DNA of 64,000 nt from Candidatus Roseilinea mizusawaensis (GTDB lineage: Bacteria; Chloroflexota; Anaerolineae; J036; Brachytrichaceae): the NCBI GenBank assembly GCA_016841965.1, contig JAEANN010000053.1, forward strand, positions 62,001 through 126,000. Direction: 5' to 3'. The stretch's first letter is position 1. Each line of letters starts with the position of its first letter. Shown in pieces: positions 15,883-24,884 of the stretch. The translations under genes and the position numbers were made by a program. Below the pieces are notes generated by a model. The model was not told where the DNA came from. It did no database searches and worked only from the letters and a program-made list of their open reading frames with translations.

Positions 15883-17174
15883 ACAGTTTTCTCCACCGTG
15901 ACGCACGGATCATTTTCGGAATGTGTGAACAGCGCCTGGTAATGCGCGAGATTGGCCTGCGCTGTAAACAGCGACCTCACCTGCGCAGATTCTGCAACCG
16001 CCAGGCGAATCAGTCGGCAGACAGCGTCAGCCTTGTCGATCCCCACCGACCCTCCAGCCGGCAGGGCCATTACGCGCTGCGCCAGTTTATCGGCCACCGG
16101 CATCACCACGTTAGCATATCTGGGGTCCGAACGATATGGCTCGGCTCGATGGCATCCTGGATAGAAGTATCGACGCGCCATCACGTTTTCTGCGCGCAGG
16201 ACCTCCATGAGCTGGTCCCGGCTCAAGCCGGCCTGTGCTTCATCCACTTCCACAACAACATAGTGAAATGTGTTGTGTTCGCACTCGTCGTAGATAACGG
16301 GGCGTATGCCCGGAATGCCTGCCAGGCCGTACAGGTAACGCCGGTAAACCTGCCGGTTTGCGGCAATGATGTCGTCCATGCTGTCGAGCAAAGTAAGGCC
16401 CATGGCCGCCGAGATCTCGTTCAGCTTGCCATTTGTGCCGATGTCGATGACATCATCGTGGTCGCCGGCGAATCCGAAATCGCGCATTTGCCGCAGCCGA
16501 CTTGCCAGCACGGCGTTATTCGTCACCACCGCCCCACCCTCCAGGGCATTGATGCTTTTGGTGGCGTGAAAGCTGAACACCTCTGCATCGCCGAAGCCGC
16601 CCACCCTGCGACCGCGATAAGACGACCCGAAGGCATGGGCAGCATCGAAGATCAGTTTGAGTCCGTGGCGACGGGCCAGAGATTCGAGCGCATCTACATC
16701 GCAGGGCCGGCCCCACAGATGCACCCCCACGATTGCGCTTGTGCGTGGGGTGATCAGCGTCTCGACTTGCCGGGGATCAATCGTGTGGGTAAACGGATCC
16801 ACATCACAGAACACCGGTGTGAGACCCAGCCAGCGAAAGGCATGCGCAGTGGCGATGAACGTGAAGGCCGGCACGATGACCTCGCCGCTCAAATCCAGCG
16901 CGCGCGCCAGTATTTCCAGGCCGGCCGTGGCATTGCACACCGCCACAGCATGATCTACCCCGCTTCGGTTTTCGATGCGCTGTTCGAACTCCAGCACGAA
17001 CGGGCCGTTATTTGTTAGCCAGCAGCGATCCAGCGCAGCATTGACGCGCTGAAGGAATAGCCAGCGATTTCCCAGATTGGGACGCCCGACATACAGCGGC
17101 TCTTCGAACACCGGGTTCGCGCCAAAGATGGCAAAATCCTCGGCGCGCGTTTTGTTGATTCCCACTCTAGACAT
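15879..17174 (-). CDS. DegT/DnrJ/EryC1/StrS-family aminotransferase
   Basis: A PLP-dependent fold-type I enzyme of 431 residues. The Schiff-base lysine is K206 in FHATKSINALEGGAV; D177 in FDAAHAFGS would hold the pyridine nitrogen. CNATAGLEILARAL binds the cofactor phosphate. The family puts amino groups onto nucleotide-linked keto sugars such as dTDP-4-keto-6-deoxyhexoses, so the polymer probably contains an amino sugar. No sugar dehydratase of the RmlB type lies in the window, so the keto-sugar would come from elsewhere. The start at 17174 avoids an overlap with the next gene and has GGGAAG 6 nt upstream; the frame is open to 17237. Confidence 0.86.
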   Translation of the reverse strand: MSRVGINKTRAEDFAIFGANPVFEEPLYVGRPNLGNRWLFLQRVNAALDRCWLTNNGPFVLEFEQRIENRSGVDHAVAVCNATAGLEILARALDLSGEVIVPAFTFIATAHAFRWLGLTPVFCDVDPFTHTIDPRQVETLITPRTSAIVGVHLWGRPCDVDALESLARRHGLKLIFDAAHAFGSSYRGRRVGGFGDAEVFSFHATKSINALEGGAVVTNNAVLASRLRQMRDFGFAGDHDDVIDIGTNGKLNEISAAMGLTLLDSMDDIIAANRQVYRRYLYGLAGIPGIRPVIYDECEHNTFHYVVVEVDEAQAGLSRDQLMEVLRAENVMARRYFYPGCHRAEPYRSDPRYANVVMPVADKLAQRVMALPAGGSVGIDKADAVCRLIRLAVAESAQVRSLFTAQANLAHYQALFTHSENDPCVTVEKTV

Positions 17175-17215
17175 GGCAACTTCCCACTTACGGGCAATCG
17201 ATGAAGCAACATGCG

Positions 17216-18118
17216 TCAGGCAACGCGCATGCCCCATCGCCTCCGGACAAAATCAAGCGTGCCCTGCCACATGGCGTTGCGATGCTCGTGCATAGCACGC
17301 CAGCGCGGTTTGACCGTCCAACTGGTCAGCGTGCGCAGCGTGGCCTGCCATGCCGCCAGCCACACCTTGAGTGGGGCCCGGCGCTTGGCCAGCATCAGAA
17401 AGTGGTTGCGCGTGTTGTAGTAGGTGACGTTGGGACTGGGGCGGTACTCGCGCTGCACGCCCTTGTGCCACAAACGGGCCGCCGGAACATGCACGATTCT
17501 CCAGCCATATTCCCTGGCGCGCAGGCACCACTCTGTCTCGTCGTAGTAATAGAAGAAACGGTCGTCGAGAGCGCCGGCGTGTTCGACACATGCGCGCCGC
17601 ACCATCATCGAACAGCCCGACAACCAGTCCACATCATGCGGGCTGTCGAACTGGCCGCGGTCGCGCTCATTCTCGCCGTAGTGCAACGCCTCCCAAGCCG
17701 GCCCAAGCTTGCCGCCGGCTGACTGAATCACATCCGGCTCGGAGTGGTGATAGACCATCGGACCGACCATGCCGATGCGCCCATCACGCTCGCCCACCTC
17801 GACCATGCGAGTGATGCAGTCGGGCGCCAGAATCGTGTCCTCGTTCAACACAAAGATCCAGTCTGCGCCCCGTTGGCGCGCCAGCTCGATGCCCACGTTG
17901 TTGTTGCCGCCATAGCCCAGGTTGTGCGCCAGGCTGACCACCTCCGCCTCAGGAAATAAGCCGCGCACTGCATCTACTGAGCCATCGCTGGAGTTGTTGT
18001 CGAGCACGATGACGCTGTGGGTGCGGTACACCGTGTGGCGCAACGAATCCAGACAAGCCAGCGTATCGTCGCGATGGTTGGTGTTCAGAATGACCGTGAT
18101 CACGCGCGGCTCTGACAT
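17216..18118 (-). CDS. Glycosyltransferase, GT2 family, rhamnosyltransferase-like
   Basis: This 300-residue GT-A enzyme has ITVILNTNHRDDTLACLDSL at the start, then VLDNNSSDGSVDAV, LAHNLGYGGNNNVGIE, a DxD-like VLNEDTILA, and YYYDETEWCLRAREYGW near the base. The order matches bacterial rhamnosyltransferases. The ATG at 18118 has GGAGGG about 5 nt upstream, located inside the last codons of the preceding GT4 gene (19-bp overlap). It would work in the cytoplasm on the growing repeat unit. Confidence 0.86.
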   Translation of the reverse strand: MSEPRVITVILNTNHRDDTLACLDSLRHTVYRTHSVIVLDNNSSDGSVDAVRGLFPEAEVVSLAHNLGYGGNNNVGIELARQRGADWIFVLNEDTILAPDCITRMVEVGERDGRIGMVGPMVYHHSEPDVIQSAGGKLGPAWEALHYGENERDRGQFDSPHDVDWLSGCSMMVRRACVEHAGALDDRFFYYYDETEWCLRAREYGWRIVHVPAARLWHKGVQREYRPSPNVTYYNTRNHFLMLAKRRAPLKVWLAAWQATLRTLTSWTVKPRWRAMHEHRNAMWQGTLDFVRRRWGMRVA

Positions 18119-19461
18119 GCTGCCCTCCTGTATACATCCTGCAAAATAGCCATCTCTTCGTCAATCTTCTTAACGGGCGGGATATTCGAGACAAGACGCG
18201 CCGCCAAATCCGGCTCGTCGATCAGCCGCTGAAGCTGGCGCGTCAAATCGCCTGCATCGCCGGCCCGGAACAACAGCCCATTCCTGTCATGCTCCACCAC
18301 ATACGACATATTTGGCAGATTCGTCGTCACCACCGGCAGCCGAGCTTCAAACGCCTCGAAGAGCGTCCATGGGCCGATCTCATTCCACAGGGACGGAATC
18401 ACCAGCGCGTCGAACTGCGACAGAATCTGAGCCACCTGCTCGTTCTTGTAGCGGCCCATGATCCTGATGCGCGCGTCGCCGGCAGTCTGCCGGCGAAGGA
18501 ACTCGGTGTAGCGCGGCGCAGCCTGCTCGTTGCCATAGATCAACAGATCGAGCGGCCGATCCGTGCGCAATTTCGACAGCGCCTGCGCCACCAGATGCAC
18601 GCCCTTGTGATGCTCGATCTGGCCGATGTAGCCGATGCGAAACACGCCATCCAGCGCGCGCGGCGCAGCCGGCAGCCACATCGACGTGTCCAGGCCATGC
18701 GTGTTCAGCACCAACCTGTCGGGGTCGATGCCATGCGCTGTAAACGTCTCGATCAGGAAGCGCGACGGGCAGATGATGGCCGTCGCCGTCTGCAAGGCCG
18801 CCATCAGGTCTCGATAGCGGGCCGCGAACGCACGCACGATGTCGCCTAGACCCAACACATTGCCTAGCCCGGTCGAGAACGCAAGCGACCACACCGCGTC
18901 GGCCACCGCCGGCGCCGATTGCGCTGCCAGCCGGAAGCGGCGCTTCTCCTCAAAGAAGCAGCGCGCACACGCGCGCGGATCGTATTCGGTCGGGCTAGAG
19001 AGCCGACCGGTCGGGCGCAACAGCGTCAACCGACGGCAGAAAAACCAGAAGTCCACCAGCGTCACCACCGATGGCACTTGCGCCTGGCGGGCTGCCTTCA
19101 GCGCGCCCGCGCCCATGATGTAGCCGCTGATGAGATGAAACAGATCGGGGCGCCATTCGGACAGATAGCCGGCCAGATGGCGCTCGATCCACGGGTTGTC
19201 ATACTGCCAACGCAACACATCAGCCGGGCGCGCCGCGGGGGCCTTGCGCAAGTCATAGGACAGCCGGCGCACCGGCACACCCTGATAGTCATCGTCCTGC
19301 CAGGCCACGCCATCAGCCGGCCCCTGGTCAATGTGTTCGACAGCCACGACACGCGCATCGTGCCCGTGCTTGCGCATCCAGTTTGCGGTGCGGTAGGCGC
19401 GCAACTCGGCGCCGGCCTGGAAGCGCGGCGGAAAATGATGCACCGCGATGAGGATCTTCAC
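18100..19461 (-). CDS. Glycosyltransferase, GT4 family
   Basis: This 453-residue GT-B enzyme has HHFPPRFQAGAELRAY at the start and a donor domain with FRIGYIGQIEHHKGVHLVAQAL, then IRIMGRYKNEQVAQIL and VIPSLWNEIGPWTLFEAFEARLP, which includes the EX7E motif. A cluster of Cys residues (ACARCFFEEKRRF) in the N-terminal half is shared by a subgroup of EPS transferases. I chose the GTG at 19461 because it overlaps the stop of the previous gene (GTGA) and the fold starts there. The frame extends to 19635, but the extra 58 residues are out-of-frame shadow sequence. Confidence 0.86.
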   Translation of the reverse strand: MKILIAVHHFPPRFQAGAELRAYRTANWMRKHGHDARVVAVEHIDQGPADGVAWQDDDYQGVPVRRLSYDLRKAPAARPADVLRWQYDNPWIERHLAGYLSEWRPDLFHLISGYIMGAGALKAARQAQVPSVVTLVDFWFFCRRLTLLRPTGRLSSPTEYDPRACARCFFEEKRRFRLAAQSAPAVADAVWSLAFSTGLGNVLGLGDIVRAFAARYRDLMAALQTATAIICPSRFLIETFTAHGIDPDRLVLNTHGLDTSMWLPAAPRALDGVFRIGYIGQIEHHKGVHLVAQALSKLRTDRPLDLLIYGNEQAAPRYTEFLRRQTAGDARIRIMGRYKNEQVAQILSQFDALVIPSLWNEIGPWTLFEAFEARLPVVTTNLPNMSYVVEHDRNGLLFRAGDAGDLTRQLQRLIDEPDLAARLVSNIPPVKKIDEEMAILQDVYRRAACQSRA

Positions 19462-20678
19462 GCCTTCGCGTGTCCTTGCGTCAGGGATTTCACCAGCGCC
19501 CTGACCAGCGTGTTGCGCCAGCGCGCGTTCGCGACGAGTCGCATGTCGCTGCGGACCGCGCGCGTCAGATAACGCCGGGCCAGCGCGAAACGGCGCGTGT
19601 TGTAAGCCAGCACCCCGAGGGCGAGCGCCGCGCACCCATAGGCCCGGCGACGCGCAGCCCGCGAGGCCGGCGGCAGGTTCGGATCGGCGAACACGATATT
19701 CAAGCTACTCGTTATCAGCGCCGCGTTCCGCTCGATATCCAGCGTGCCAGTCGAGCCGCGCGCGCCGCGCGGCTGGTTGGCGCAGCCCAGCTCGTAGAAC
19801 GCCTCGAAGTCCTCGGCCACGTCTGGATAGATGGCGAACGCCTGCTTGAGATGGGCGCGCCCGCCCTCGAGATCGCCGGCTTGGAAGTGGTCGAGCGCGG
19901 TGCGCAGATGCAAACCGCCCCAGGCCCGCCGGCGCAAGGGCGGCCAGCCTTGCGAATCGCCTTCCGCCGAGCCGAAGTGCTTGGTTGCCACGTAGCGACG
20001 CGCCGTCTCCATACGGGCCAGATCGCGCGTCATGTTCTCCCCGTGCGTGCGATAGCCGACCAGCACTTTCGGCACACCGATGATCCTGTGCGTGCGCGCA
20101 ATGCGCAGCCACATATCGCGGTCTTCGACGGCGCGCAGGTTGACATCGAACGGGCCGGCCTGCTCGAGGCACGTGCGCCGCGCCAGCACCCCGCTCGGCA
20201 CCAGAAAGTTGGTGTAGGCAAGTGTGGCATAGAACTGTTCTGGCGGAACAATCCGTGTGGAGTGCTGCGGCAGCATATTGCCGTTCGCGTCAATGTATCG
20301 CCAGCCGGAATAGGCGGCGCCTGCGCTTGGGTCACCATCCAGCAACGGCGCCATCGTCGCAAGGTAGTCGGGAAACCAGATGTCGTCGGCGTCCAGCGGC
20401 GCGATATAGCGCCCCCGGCTTTCGCGCACGCCGGTGTTGCGCGCCGCCGACAGACCCTGGTTTGGCTGCCAGACATACCGCACGCGATCCATGAACGGCG
20501 CAATGACCGCGCGGCTGTGATCCGTGGAGCCGTCGTCAATTACCACAATTTCGTAGTCGTGATAGGTTTGCGCCAGCGCGCTTTGGATCGCCTGGGCGAC
20601 ATAGCGGGCATGGTTGTAAGTCGGGATGATCACGCTGACCGCAGGTGTGTCAGATTGCGCCGGGGATGTCGTGGTCAT
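19458..20678 (-). CDS. Glycosyltransferase GT2 with C-terminal TPR-like helical domain
   Basis: This 406-residue protein has a GT-A domain (residues 13-240) with VSVIIPTYNHARYVAQAIQS, VIDDGSTDHS, the DAD of PLDADDIW, and EDRDMWLRIARTH. Beyond residue 250 helical pairs resemble tetratricopeptide repeats (GGRAHLKQAFAIYPDVAEDF, then FALARRYLTRAVRSD). The gene at 24885-26027 has the same layout and the shared block FxDPNLP...R..AY, so the two look like paralogues. The ATG at 20678 overlaps the preceding stop by 4 bp; the open frame to 20801 is not used, judging from family length. Confidence 0.84.
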   Translation of the reverse strand: MTTTSPAQSDTPAVSVIIPTYNHARYVAQAIQSALAQTYHDYEIVVIDDGSTDHSRAVIAPFMDRVRYVWQPNQGLSAARNTGVRESRGRYIAPLDADDIWFPDYLATMAPLLDGDPSAGAAYSGWRYIDANGNMLPQHSTRIVPPEQFYATLAYTNFLVPSGVLARRTCLEQAGPFDVNLRAVEDRDMWLRIARTHRIIGVPKVLVGYRTHGENMTRDLARMETARRYVATKHFGSAEGDSQGWPPLRRRAWGGLHLRTALDHFQAGDLEGGRAHLKQAFAIYPDVAEDFEAFYELGCANQPRGARGSTGTLDIERNAALITSSLNIVFADPNLPPASRAARRRAYGCAALALGVLAYNTRRFALARRYLTRAVRSDMRLVANARWRNTLVRALVKSLTQGHAKA

Positions 20679-21910
20679 TGCGCCACCAGTTGATTGAAGA
20701 TGCGCTCGAGTTGGCGGGCAGTATGCTCCCAACTGTGATGGTCTTCGGCATCTTGCCGGGCAGCCCGGCCCATCTGCCGCCGGCGCTGCGGGTCGCGGCA
20801 CAACTGCACAATGGCGTCGCGCAGCGCTGCTTCATCGCACGGCGGGACAATCAGGCCCGTCTCGCCATGTCGGACGGTGGGCGGTTGCCCATCCTGACCC
20901 GAAGCGATCGCTGCCAGGCCGGCCGCCTTGTAGTCGAGAATCTTCAAGCCAGAGAACTCTTTCCAGCCGCAATACGGCGACACCCCGATATCTGCATCGG
21001 CCAGAATGGGTGCGAACTGCTCGGCGGTTAGATGGCCGGCAAATGTGACCACGCCGGCCAGATGCAGCGCTTCCGTCAACGCGCGCGCCTCTGCTTCACC
21101 CGTTCCGGCGCCGATCAGAATCACGCGAACTTGCTCGCCGGCGGCCAGCGCGCCGGCTACCGCGCGCAACAACACCGGCACACCGTGCCAGGGATAAAAC
21201 CCACCCACGTAAACCAGCGTGGTGATGTGACCATCGTCGGCGGCGTTCTGGCGAAAACTGCGCAGCGCGCTGCGATCGAGCAGCTTGACCAATTCGGTGC
21301 CACTCTCAACGGCGGTGACGAGTTTCGAATCGACGCCCCAGCGCTCGATAAAGTGCTCACGCCATTTCTGGCCGGCGGCCACCACGTGAGCAGCCCGACG
21401 CATGGCTTTGCCCATCAGCCAGACTTCGAGCCGGCGTTGAAAACCCTTGGGCGCGTTGCCGATGGCCTCCATCGTGGCGAGATGATTGCCGTTCTCTTCG
21501 AGCACCAGCGGAATGCCCATCCAGCGCGCAGCAAAGCCGCCGCCGTAGGAGACCCAACCGATACGCTCGTAGAGAATGTCACATCCGCGCAATGCCTGCC
21601 GGCAGGCCAGACCAAATCGCAGACTCTCGAACCAGTTGAAGTAAGGCAACTGCAATTGGCGCTGGATGCGCCGCCCTGCCCGCTCGACCCAGCGCACCGG
21701 GCCGAGATCAACCAGCGGCACCGTCACCGGCGTGAAGTGGTCAAGATCGTCTGACAGCCAGATGCGGTTGTCCCAGCGCGCTAGAAGGCGCACGGTGTGT
21801 CCAAGCGACTTCAGCGCCAGAATCACCTGACGAACGTGGTTGGCCGGGCCGGAGAGTGGGCGCTTGCGCACGTCGGCCTCGCCGGCTTCCATGATGTAGC
21901 CGATTTTCAT
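20675..21910 (-). CDS. Glycosyltransferase, GT4 family
   Basis: This 411-residue GT-B enzyme opens MKIGYIMEAGEADVRKRPLSG. The donor domain has LVYVGGFYPWHGVPVLLRAV, VTFAGHLTAEQFAPIL and GVSPYCGWKEFSGLKILDYKAAGL, with an EX7E-like acidic pair. It lies in the centre of the operon, with a 38-bp gap to the previous gene and an ATGA overlap with the next. The donor is unknown. Confidence 0.87.
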   Translation of the reverse strand: MKIGYIMEAGEADVRKRPLSGPANHVRQVILALKSLGHTVRLLARWDNRIWLSDDLDHFTPVTVPLVDLGPVRWVERAGRRIQRQLQLPYFNWFESLRFGLACRQALRGCDILYERIGWVSYGGGFAARWMGIPLVLEENGNHLATMEAIGNAPKGFQRRLEVWLMGKAMRRAAHVVAAGQKWREHFIERWGVDSKLVTAVESGTELVKLLDRSALRSFRQNAADDGHITTLVYVGGFYPWHGVPVLLRAVAGALAAGEQVRVILIGAGTGEAEARALTEALHLAGVVTFAGHLTAEQFAPILADADIGVSPYCGWKEFSGLKILDYKAAGLAAIASGQDGQPPTVRHGETGLIVPPCDEAALRDAIVQLCRDPQRRRQMGRAARQDAEDHHSWEHTARQLERIFNQLVAQ

Positions 21911-21948
21911 GATGGATCGCTGCGAATCGCAGGTGTGTGGGGCCGACT

Positions 21949-22986
21949 TCAGCCGGCATGTTGCGCCACCGCGCTATGAGAGCGGACACGCCCGCCCAGG
22001 TCGGCGCCCACTTCGTCGATCACGCGCCGGATCTGCGCCTTTGTCACATCGACGCTGAATCGCTGGCGGGCCGCTGCCTGCAAGCCATCACGCCGGCGTT
22101 GCCGTTCCGGCTCGGCGCTGGCGCAGTAGTCTCGAATTCGCTGAACCAGCTCCGTGTCGGTGTAGTACAGGCAGTCCTCGGGCAGCAGCTCATCCGCGCC
22201 CTCCCAACGATGTGAGAACACCATGCATCCTGAAGCCATCGCCTCGATCGACGCCACCTGCAATCCTTCGGAATAGCTGTTAGAGACAAAGATATCGATG
22301 TTGCGATACCACGCGGCAGGATCGGTGACGTTACCGTAGAAGACAACTTTATCCTGGATACCCAACCCACGCACCAGACTATGCAGCGCGGCGTAATAAT
22401 CCTTGAACCTCGGCTTGGGACCGCCGCCGATGTGCAGCCGCACGCCCGGCTCGTGCCGGGTCAGTTCAGAAAAGGCCAGGATCAACTCGTACACGCGCTT
22501 GCGCGGCACCAGATGACATAGCGTGCCGATGTCGGCGCCAAACTTGCGCGGGCCGGGGTGAAACTGGTCGAGCGAGACCGCCTCGTAGATCACTTCCGTT
22601 TTGGCTGCGTGGGCCGGAAAGCGCATGTTGAACTCGCGCTGCTTGGCCTTGCTGACCAGGATGACTTTATCGACCACGTCCCAGTTGATTCGGTCGGCCC
22701 ACGTATACAACTCGTAACGGTGAATGCGGGTGATGATGCCGCAGGTCTTGGGCAAATTGCTGGCCGCGGCCAGGAAGTCGCTGCCCCATTCGAAGAACGC
22801 CACATCATTGGCCCGCAGAAACGCCTGCAAGTCGCGCCGGAACAGAAGGTCGTTGACGCGCCGGCTGATGACAGGCGCCTTGATCTGCCTGGGCTTGAAC
22901 AGGCTGGTCTCATGGCGCTCCTTCAGGTCTTGATAGATCTCCGTGAAGAAGCTCCATGTGTCTTTGATTGCGATTCCAAGTTTCAT
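21949..22986 (-). CDS. Glycosyltransferase, GT4 family
   Basis: The protein (345 residues) has a short N-terminal domain and a good GT4 donor domain: IGTLCHLVPRKRVYELILAF, VVFYGNVTDPAAWYRNIDIF and VSNSYSEGLQVASIEAMASGC, where the Ser/Glu pair contacts the nucleotide sugar. I chose the ATG at 22986, with AAAGG about 8 nt upstream; the frame is open to 23031 but that start lies inside the upstream gene's 3' end region. GT4 enzymes of this size often add mannose, glucose or rhamnose, but this cannot be resolved here. Confidence 0.86.
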   Translation of the reverse strand: MKLGIAIKDTWSFFTEIYQDLKERHETSLFKPRQIKAPVISRRVNDLLFRRDLQAFLRANDVAFFEWGSDFLAAASNLPKTCGIITRIHRYELYTWADRINWDVVDKVILVSKAKQREFNMRFPAHAAKTEVIYEAVSLDQFHPGPRKFGADIGTLCHLVPRKRVYELILAFSELTRHEPGVRLHIGGGPKPRFKDYYAALHSLVRGLGIQDKVVFYGNVTDPAAWYRNIDIFVSNSYSEGLQVASIEAMASGCMVFSHRWEGADELLPEDCLYYTDTELVQRIRDYCASAEPERQRRRDGLQAAARQRFSVDVTKAQIRRVIDEVGADLGGRVRSHSAVAQHAG

Positions 22987-23006
22987 CCCGATGCCTTTTG
23001 TGAGAG

Positions 23007-24836
23007 TCAATCTACGAATAGCCGGTGCCACAGTTCAATGGTCAACAGCGCGCCCAACTTGACAGCGTGTTTTTCGCCGGCCACTTGCTCATCGATTAGC
23101 CGGCGCACGGTGGCCGGGTTGAAGATGTCGCGCTGCATCGCGCATTCGCTCAGCAACAGCCCCTCGACCCAGGGCCGCAGCACCGTGCGCAGCCAGTGGT
23201 TATAGTTGGCGTAGGGCCGGCGCTTTAACTCATCGACCCAGGTTACCCCTGCCGCCCGCAAGCGCCAGCGCATCTGTTGATCCAGGCGAATCAGCACATC
23301 ACGCGCGCAGGGAACCATCGGCAGGCCGGTGTCTGTGTAAGGCACTCTGGCCAGGCGCGGGAAGGCCTGCACAAACGCTGTTTTGATCAGGTAGCGGTCA
23401 TGCAACAGGCCGGGCGGGACGCGCAACGTGAAATCGATCAGGTCGGTGTCGCAAAACGGCAAGCGCGCCACAGCCTGACTGCGCACAACCTCCACGCCGT
23501 GGATGGTCATACGCGGCACACGCTGGCGCAGGTCGAAGTACAGCCGCTGTTGGGCCAGCAAGGGGGCCGGGCATTCGTGTAGGGCAGCGCGATAGCTGTC
23601 CCACACGCCAGAGCCGATCTGCCGGGCAAATGCCGGCGCAAACAGATCGTCGTGTTCGTGGAGCTTGAACGCGAGCAAATTGCGCTCCTCATGCGCCGCG
23701 TAATGCGCCTGCGCGATCTGCTCGCGCGCGCAGTTGGCCCAGTGATGGCGGGTCAGCCCATAACCCATCATGGCGTCGCCCATGAAGCCTTTGTAGATGG
23801 CTTTGGCATACTGCGTCTGCGCATCAAGCGTCGCCAATGCGTGCAGGTTGACGACACTGCCCATGCCATCGGTCAGGCGCACACTTTTCTCGGCCAGGGC
23901 AAGCAGGTAATCGGGCTTCAACTCGAAGAAATGGTGCTCGGCGCCGGCAATCGCCGACGCTTCACGCGCATAGCGCGCATCGTCGCAGCCGGGCACGCCC
24001 CACGTGAACGAATACAGCGTGCCTGGGATGGCCTCGCTCAAGAACGCCAGCAGCACGCGCGAGTCGAGGCCGCCGCTGAGCAGCACGCCGGTAGGCAGGC
24101 TGTCGCGCACTTGCCGCTTGACAGCCTGTCGCAACAGATGAAGCAACTCTTGCACATAGTCTGCTTCGCTGCGCGGGGCGTGATGGTCGGCATAGCGCAA
24201 ATCCCAGTAACGGCGGACATTCAGCCGGCCTTCCTGAAAGGTGAGGATCGATGAGCCGGGTAGCAGGCGCACATCGGCCAGAAAGGTGCGATGGTCCAGG
24301 GGGTGCTGGAATGTCAGGAATTGAGCGATGGCAAGCGGATCGATCCGCCGCGACACAGCCGGATCAGCCAGCAGCGCGCGCACACCCCCGCCGAAGATCA
24401 GGCCATCTCCGCGACGGGCGTAGTACACCGGCACAAGCCCGATGCGGTCGTTGACCACAACTAGCTTGCGCGCCGGCCCGTCCCAGATGGCCGCCGCAAA
24501 CGCGCCGTTCAGTTCGCGGGCAAAATCCTCGCCGCGCGCCTCGTACAGGCGCAGCAGGGACTCGGGGTCATTGGCCGGCGCCGGCCGCAGCGCCGCGTCC
24601 TGATAGTCATAGACCTCGCCTTCCATGACGATGCAGCGTGTGCGATCCGCGTTCCAGATCGGCTGAGGCTGAGGATTGAGCAGACCGAGACCAACCCGCC
24701 CCAGCCCAAAGCCGGCCCCGGCATGTGTTTCGACAGTTTGCCAGCGCTCATCCTGCAAGGCGCCAGCCATGGCCGCGAGGTATGCGGCCGGCTCGGCAGC
24801 ATGGATATCGCCGGCAAAGCCGATCAAACCCGGCAT
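23007..24836 (-). CDS. Asparagine synthetase B homologue lacking the catalytic cysteine
   Basis: This 609-residue protein has a class-II glutamine amidotransferase-like N-terminal domain (1-210) and an adenylating synthetase domain with the pyrophosphate loop SGGLDS at 254-259. In active AsnB enzymes residue 2 is Cys, exposed after Met removal, and attacks glutamine. Here the protein begins MPGLIGFAG, so the nucleophile is absent and there is no alternative upstream start with MC. It may use free ammonia, or an amine other than ammonia, for amide formation on a sugar acid or peptide substituent. The second AsnB in the window (39024-41045) keeps MC. It sits among glycosyltransferases, so a role in glycan amidation is inferred. 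Confidence 0.83.
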   Translation of the reverse strand: MPGLIGFAGDIHAAEPAAYLAAMAGALQDERWQTVETHAGAGFGLGRVGLGLLNPQPQPIWNADRTRCIVMEGEVYDYQDAALRPAPANDPESLLRLYEARGEDFARELNGAFAAAIWDGPARKLVVVNDRIGLVPVYYARRGDGLIFGGGVRALLADPAVSRRIDPLAIAQFLTFQHPLDHRTFLADVRLLPGSSILTFQEGRLNVRRYWDLRYADHHAPRSEADYVQELLHLLRQAVKRQVRDSLPTGVLLSGGLDSRVLLAFLSEAIPGTLYSFTWGVPGCDDARYAREASAIAGAEHHFFELKPDYLLALAEKSVRLTDGMGSVVNLHALATLDAQTQYAKAIYKGFMGDAMMGYGLTRHHWANCAREQIAQAHYAAHEERNLLAFKLHEHDDLFAPAFARQIGSGVWDSYRAALHECPAPLLAQQRLYFDLRQRVPRMTIHGVEVVRSQAVARLPFCDTDLIDFTLRVPPGLLHDRYLIKTAFVQAFPRLARVPYTDTGLPMVPCARDVLIRLDQQMRWRLRAAGVTWVDELKRRPYANYNHWLRTVLRPWVEGLLLSECAMQRDIFNPATVRRLIDEQVAGEKHAVKLGALLTIELWHRLFVD

Positions 24837-24884
24837 GACGTGTTCACCCTTGTGTTTGTTCTCATGTCAGTCGGTGAGAGGAAA

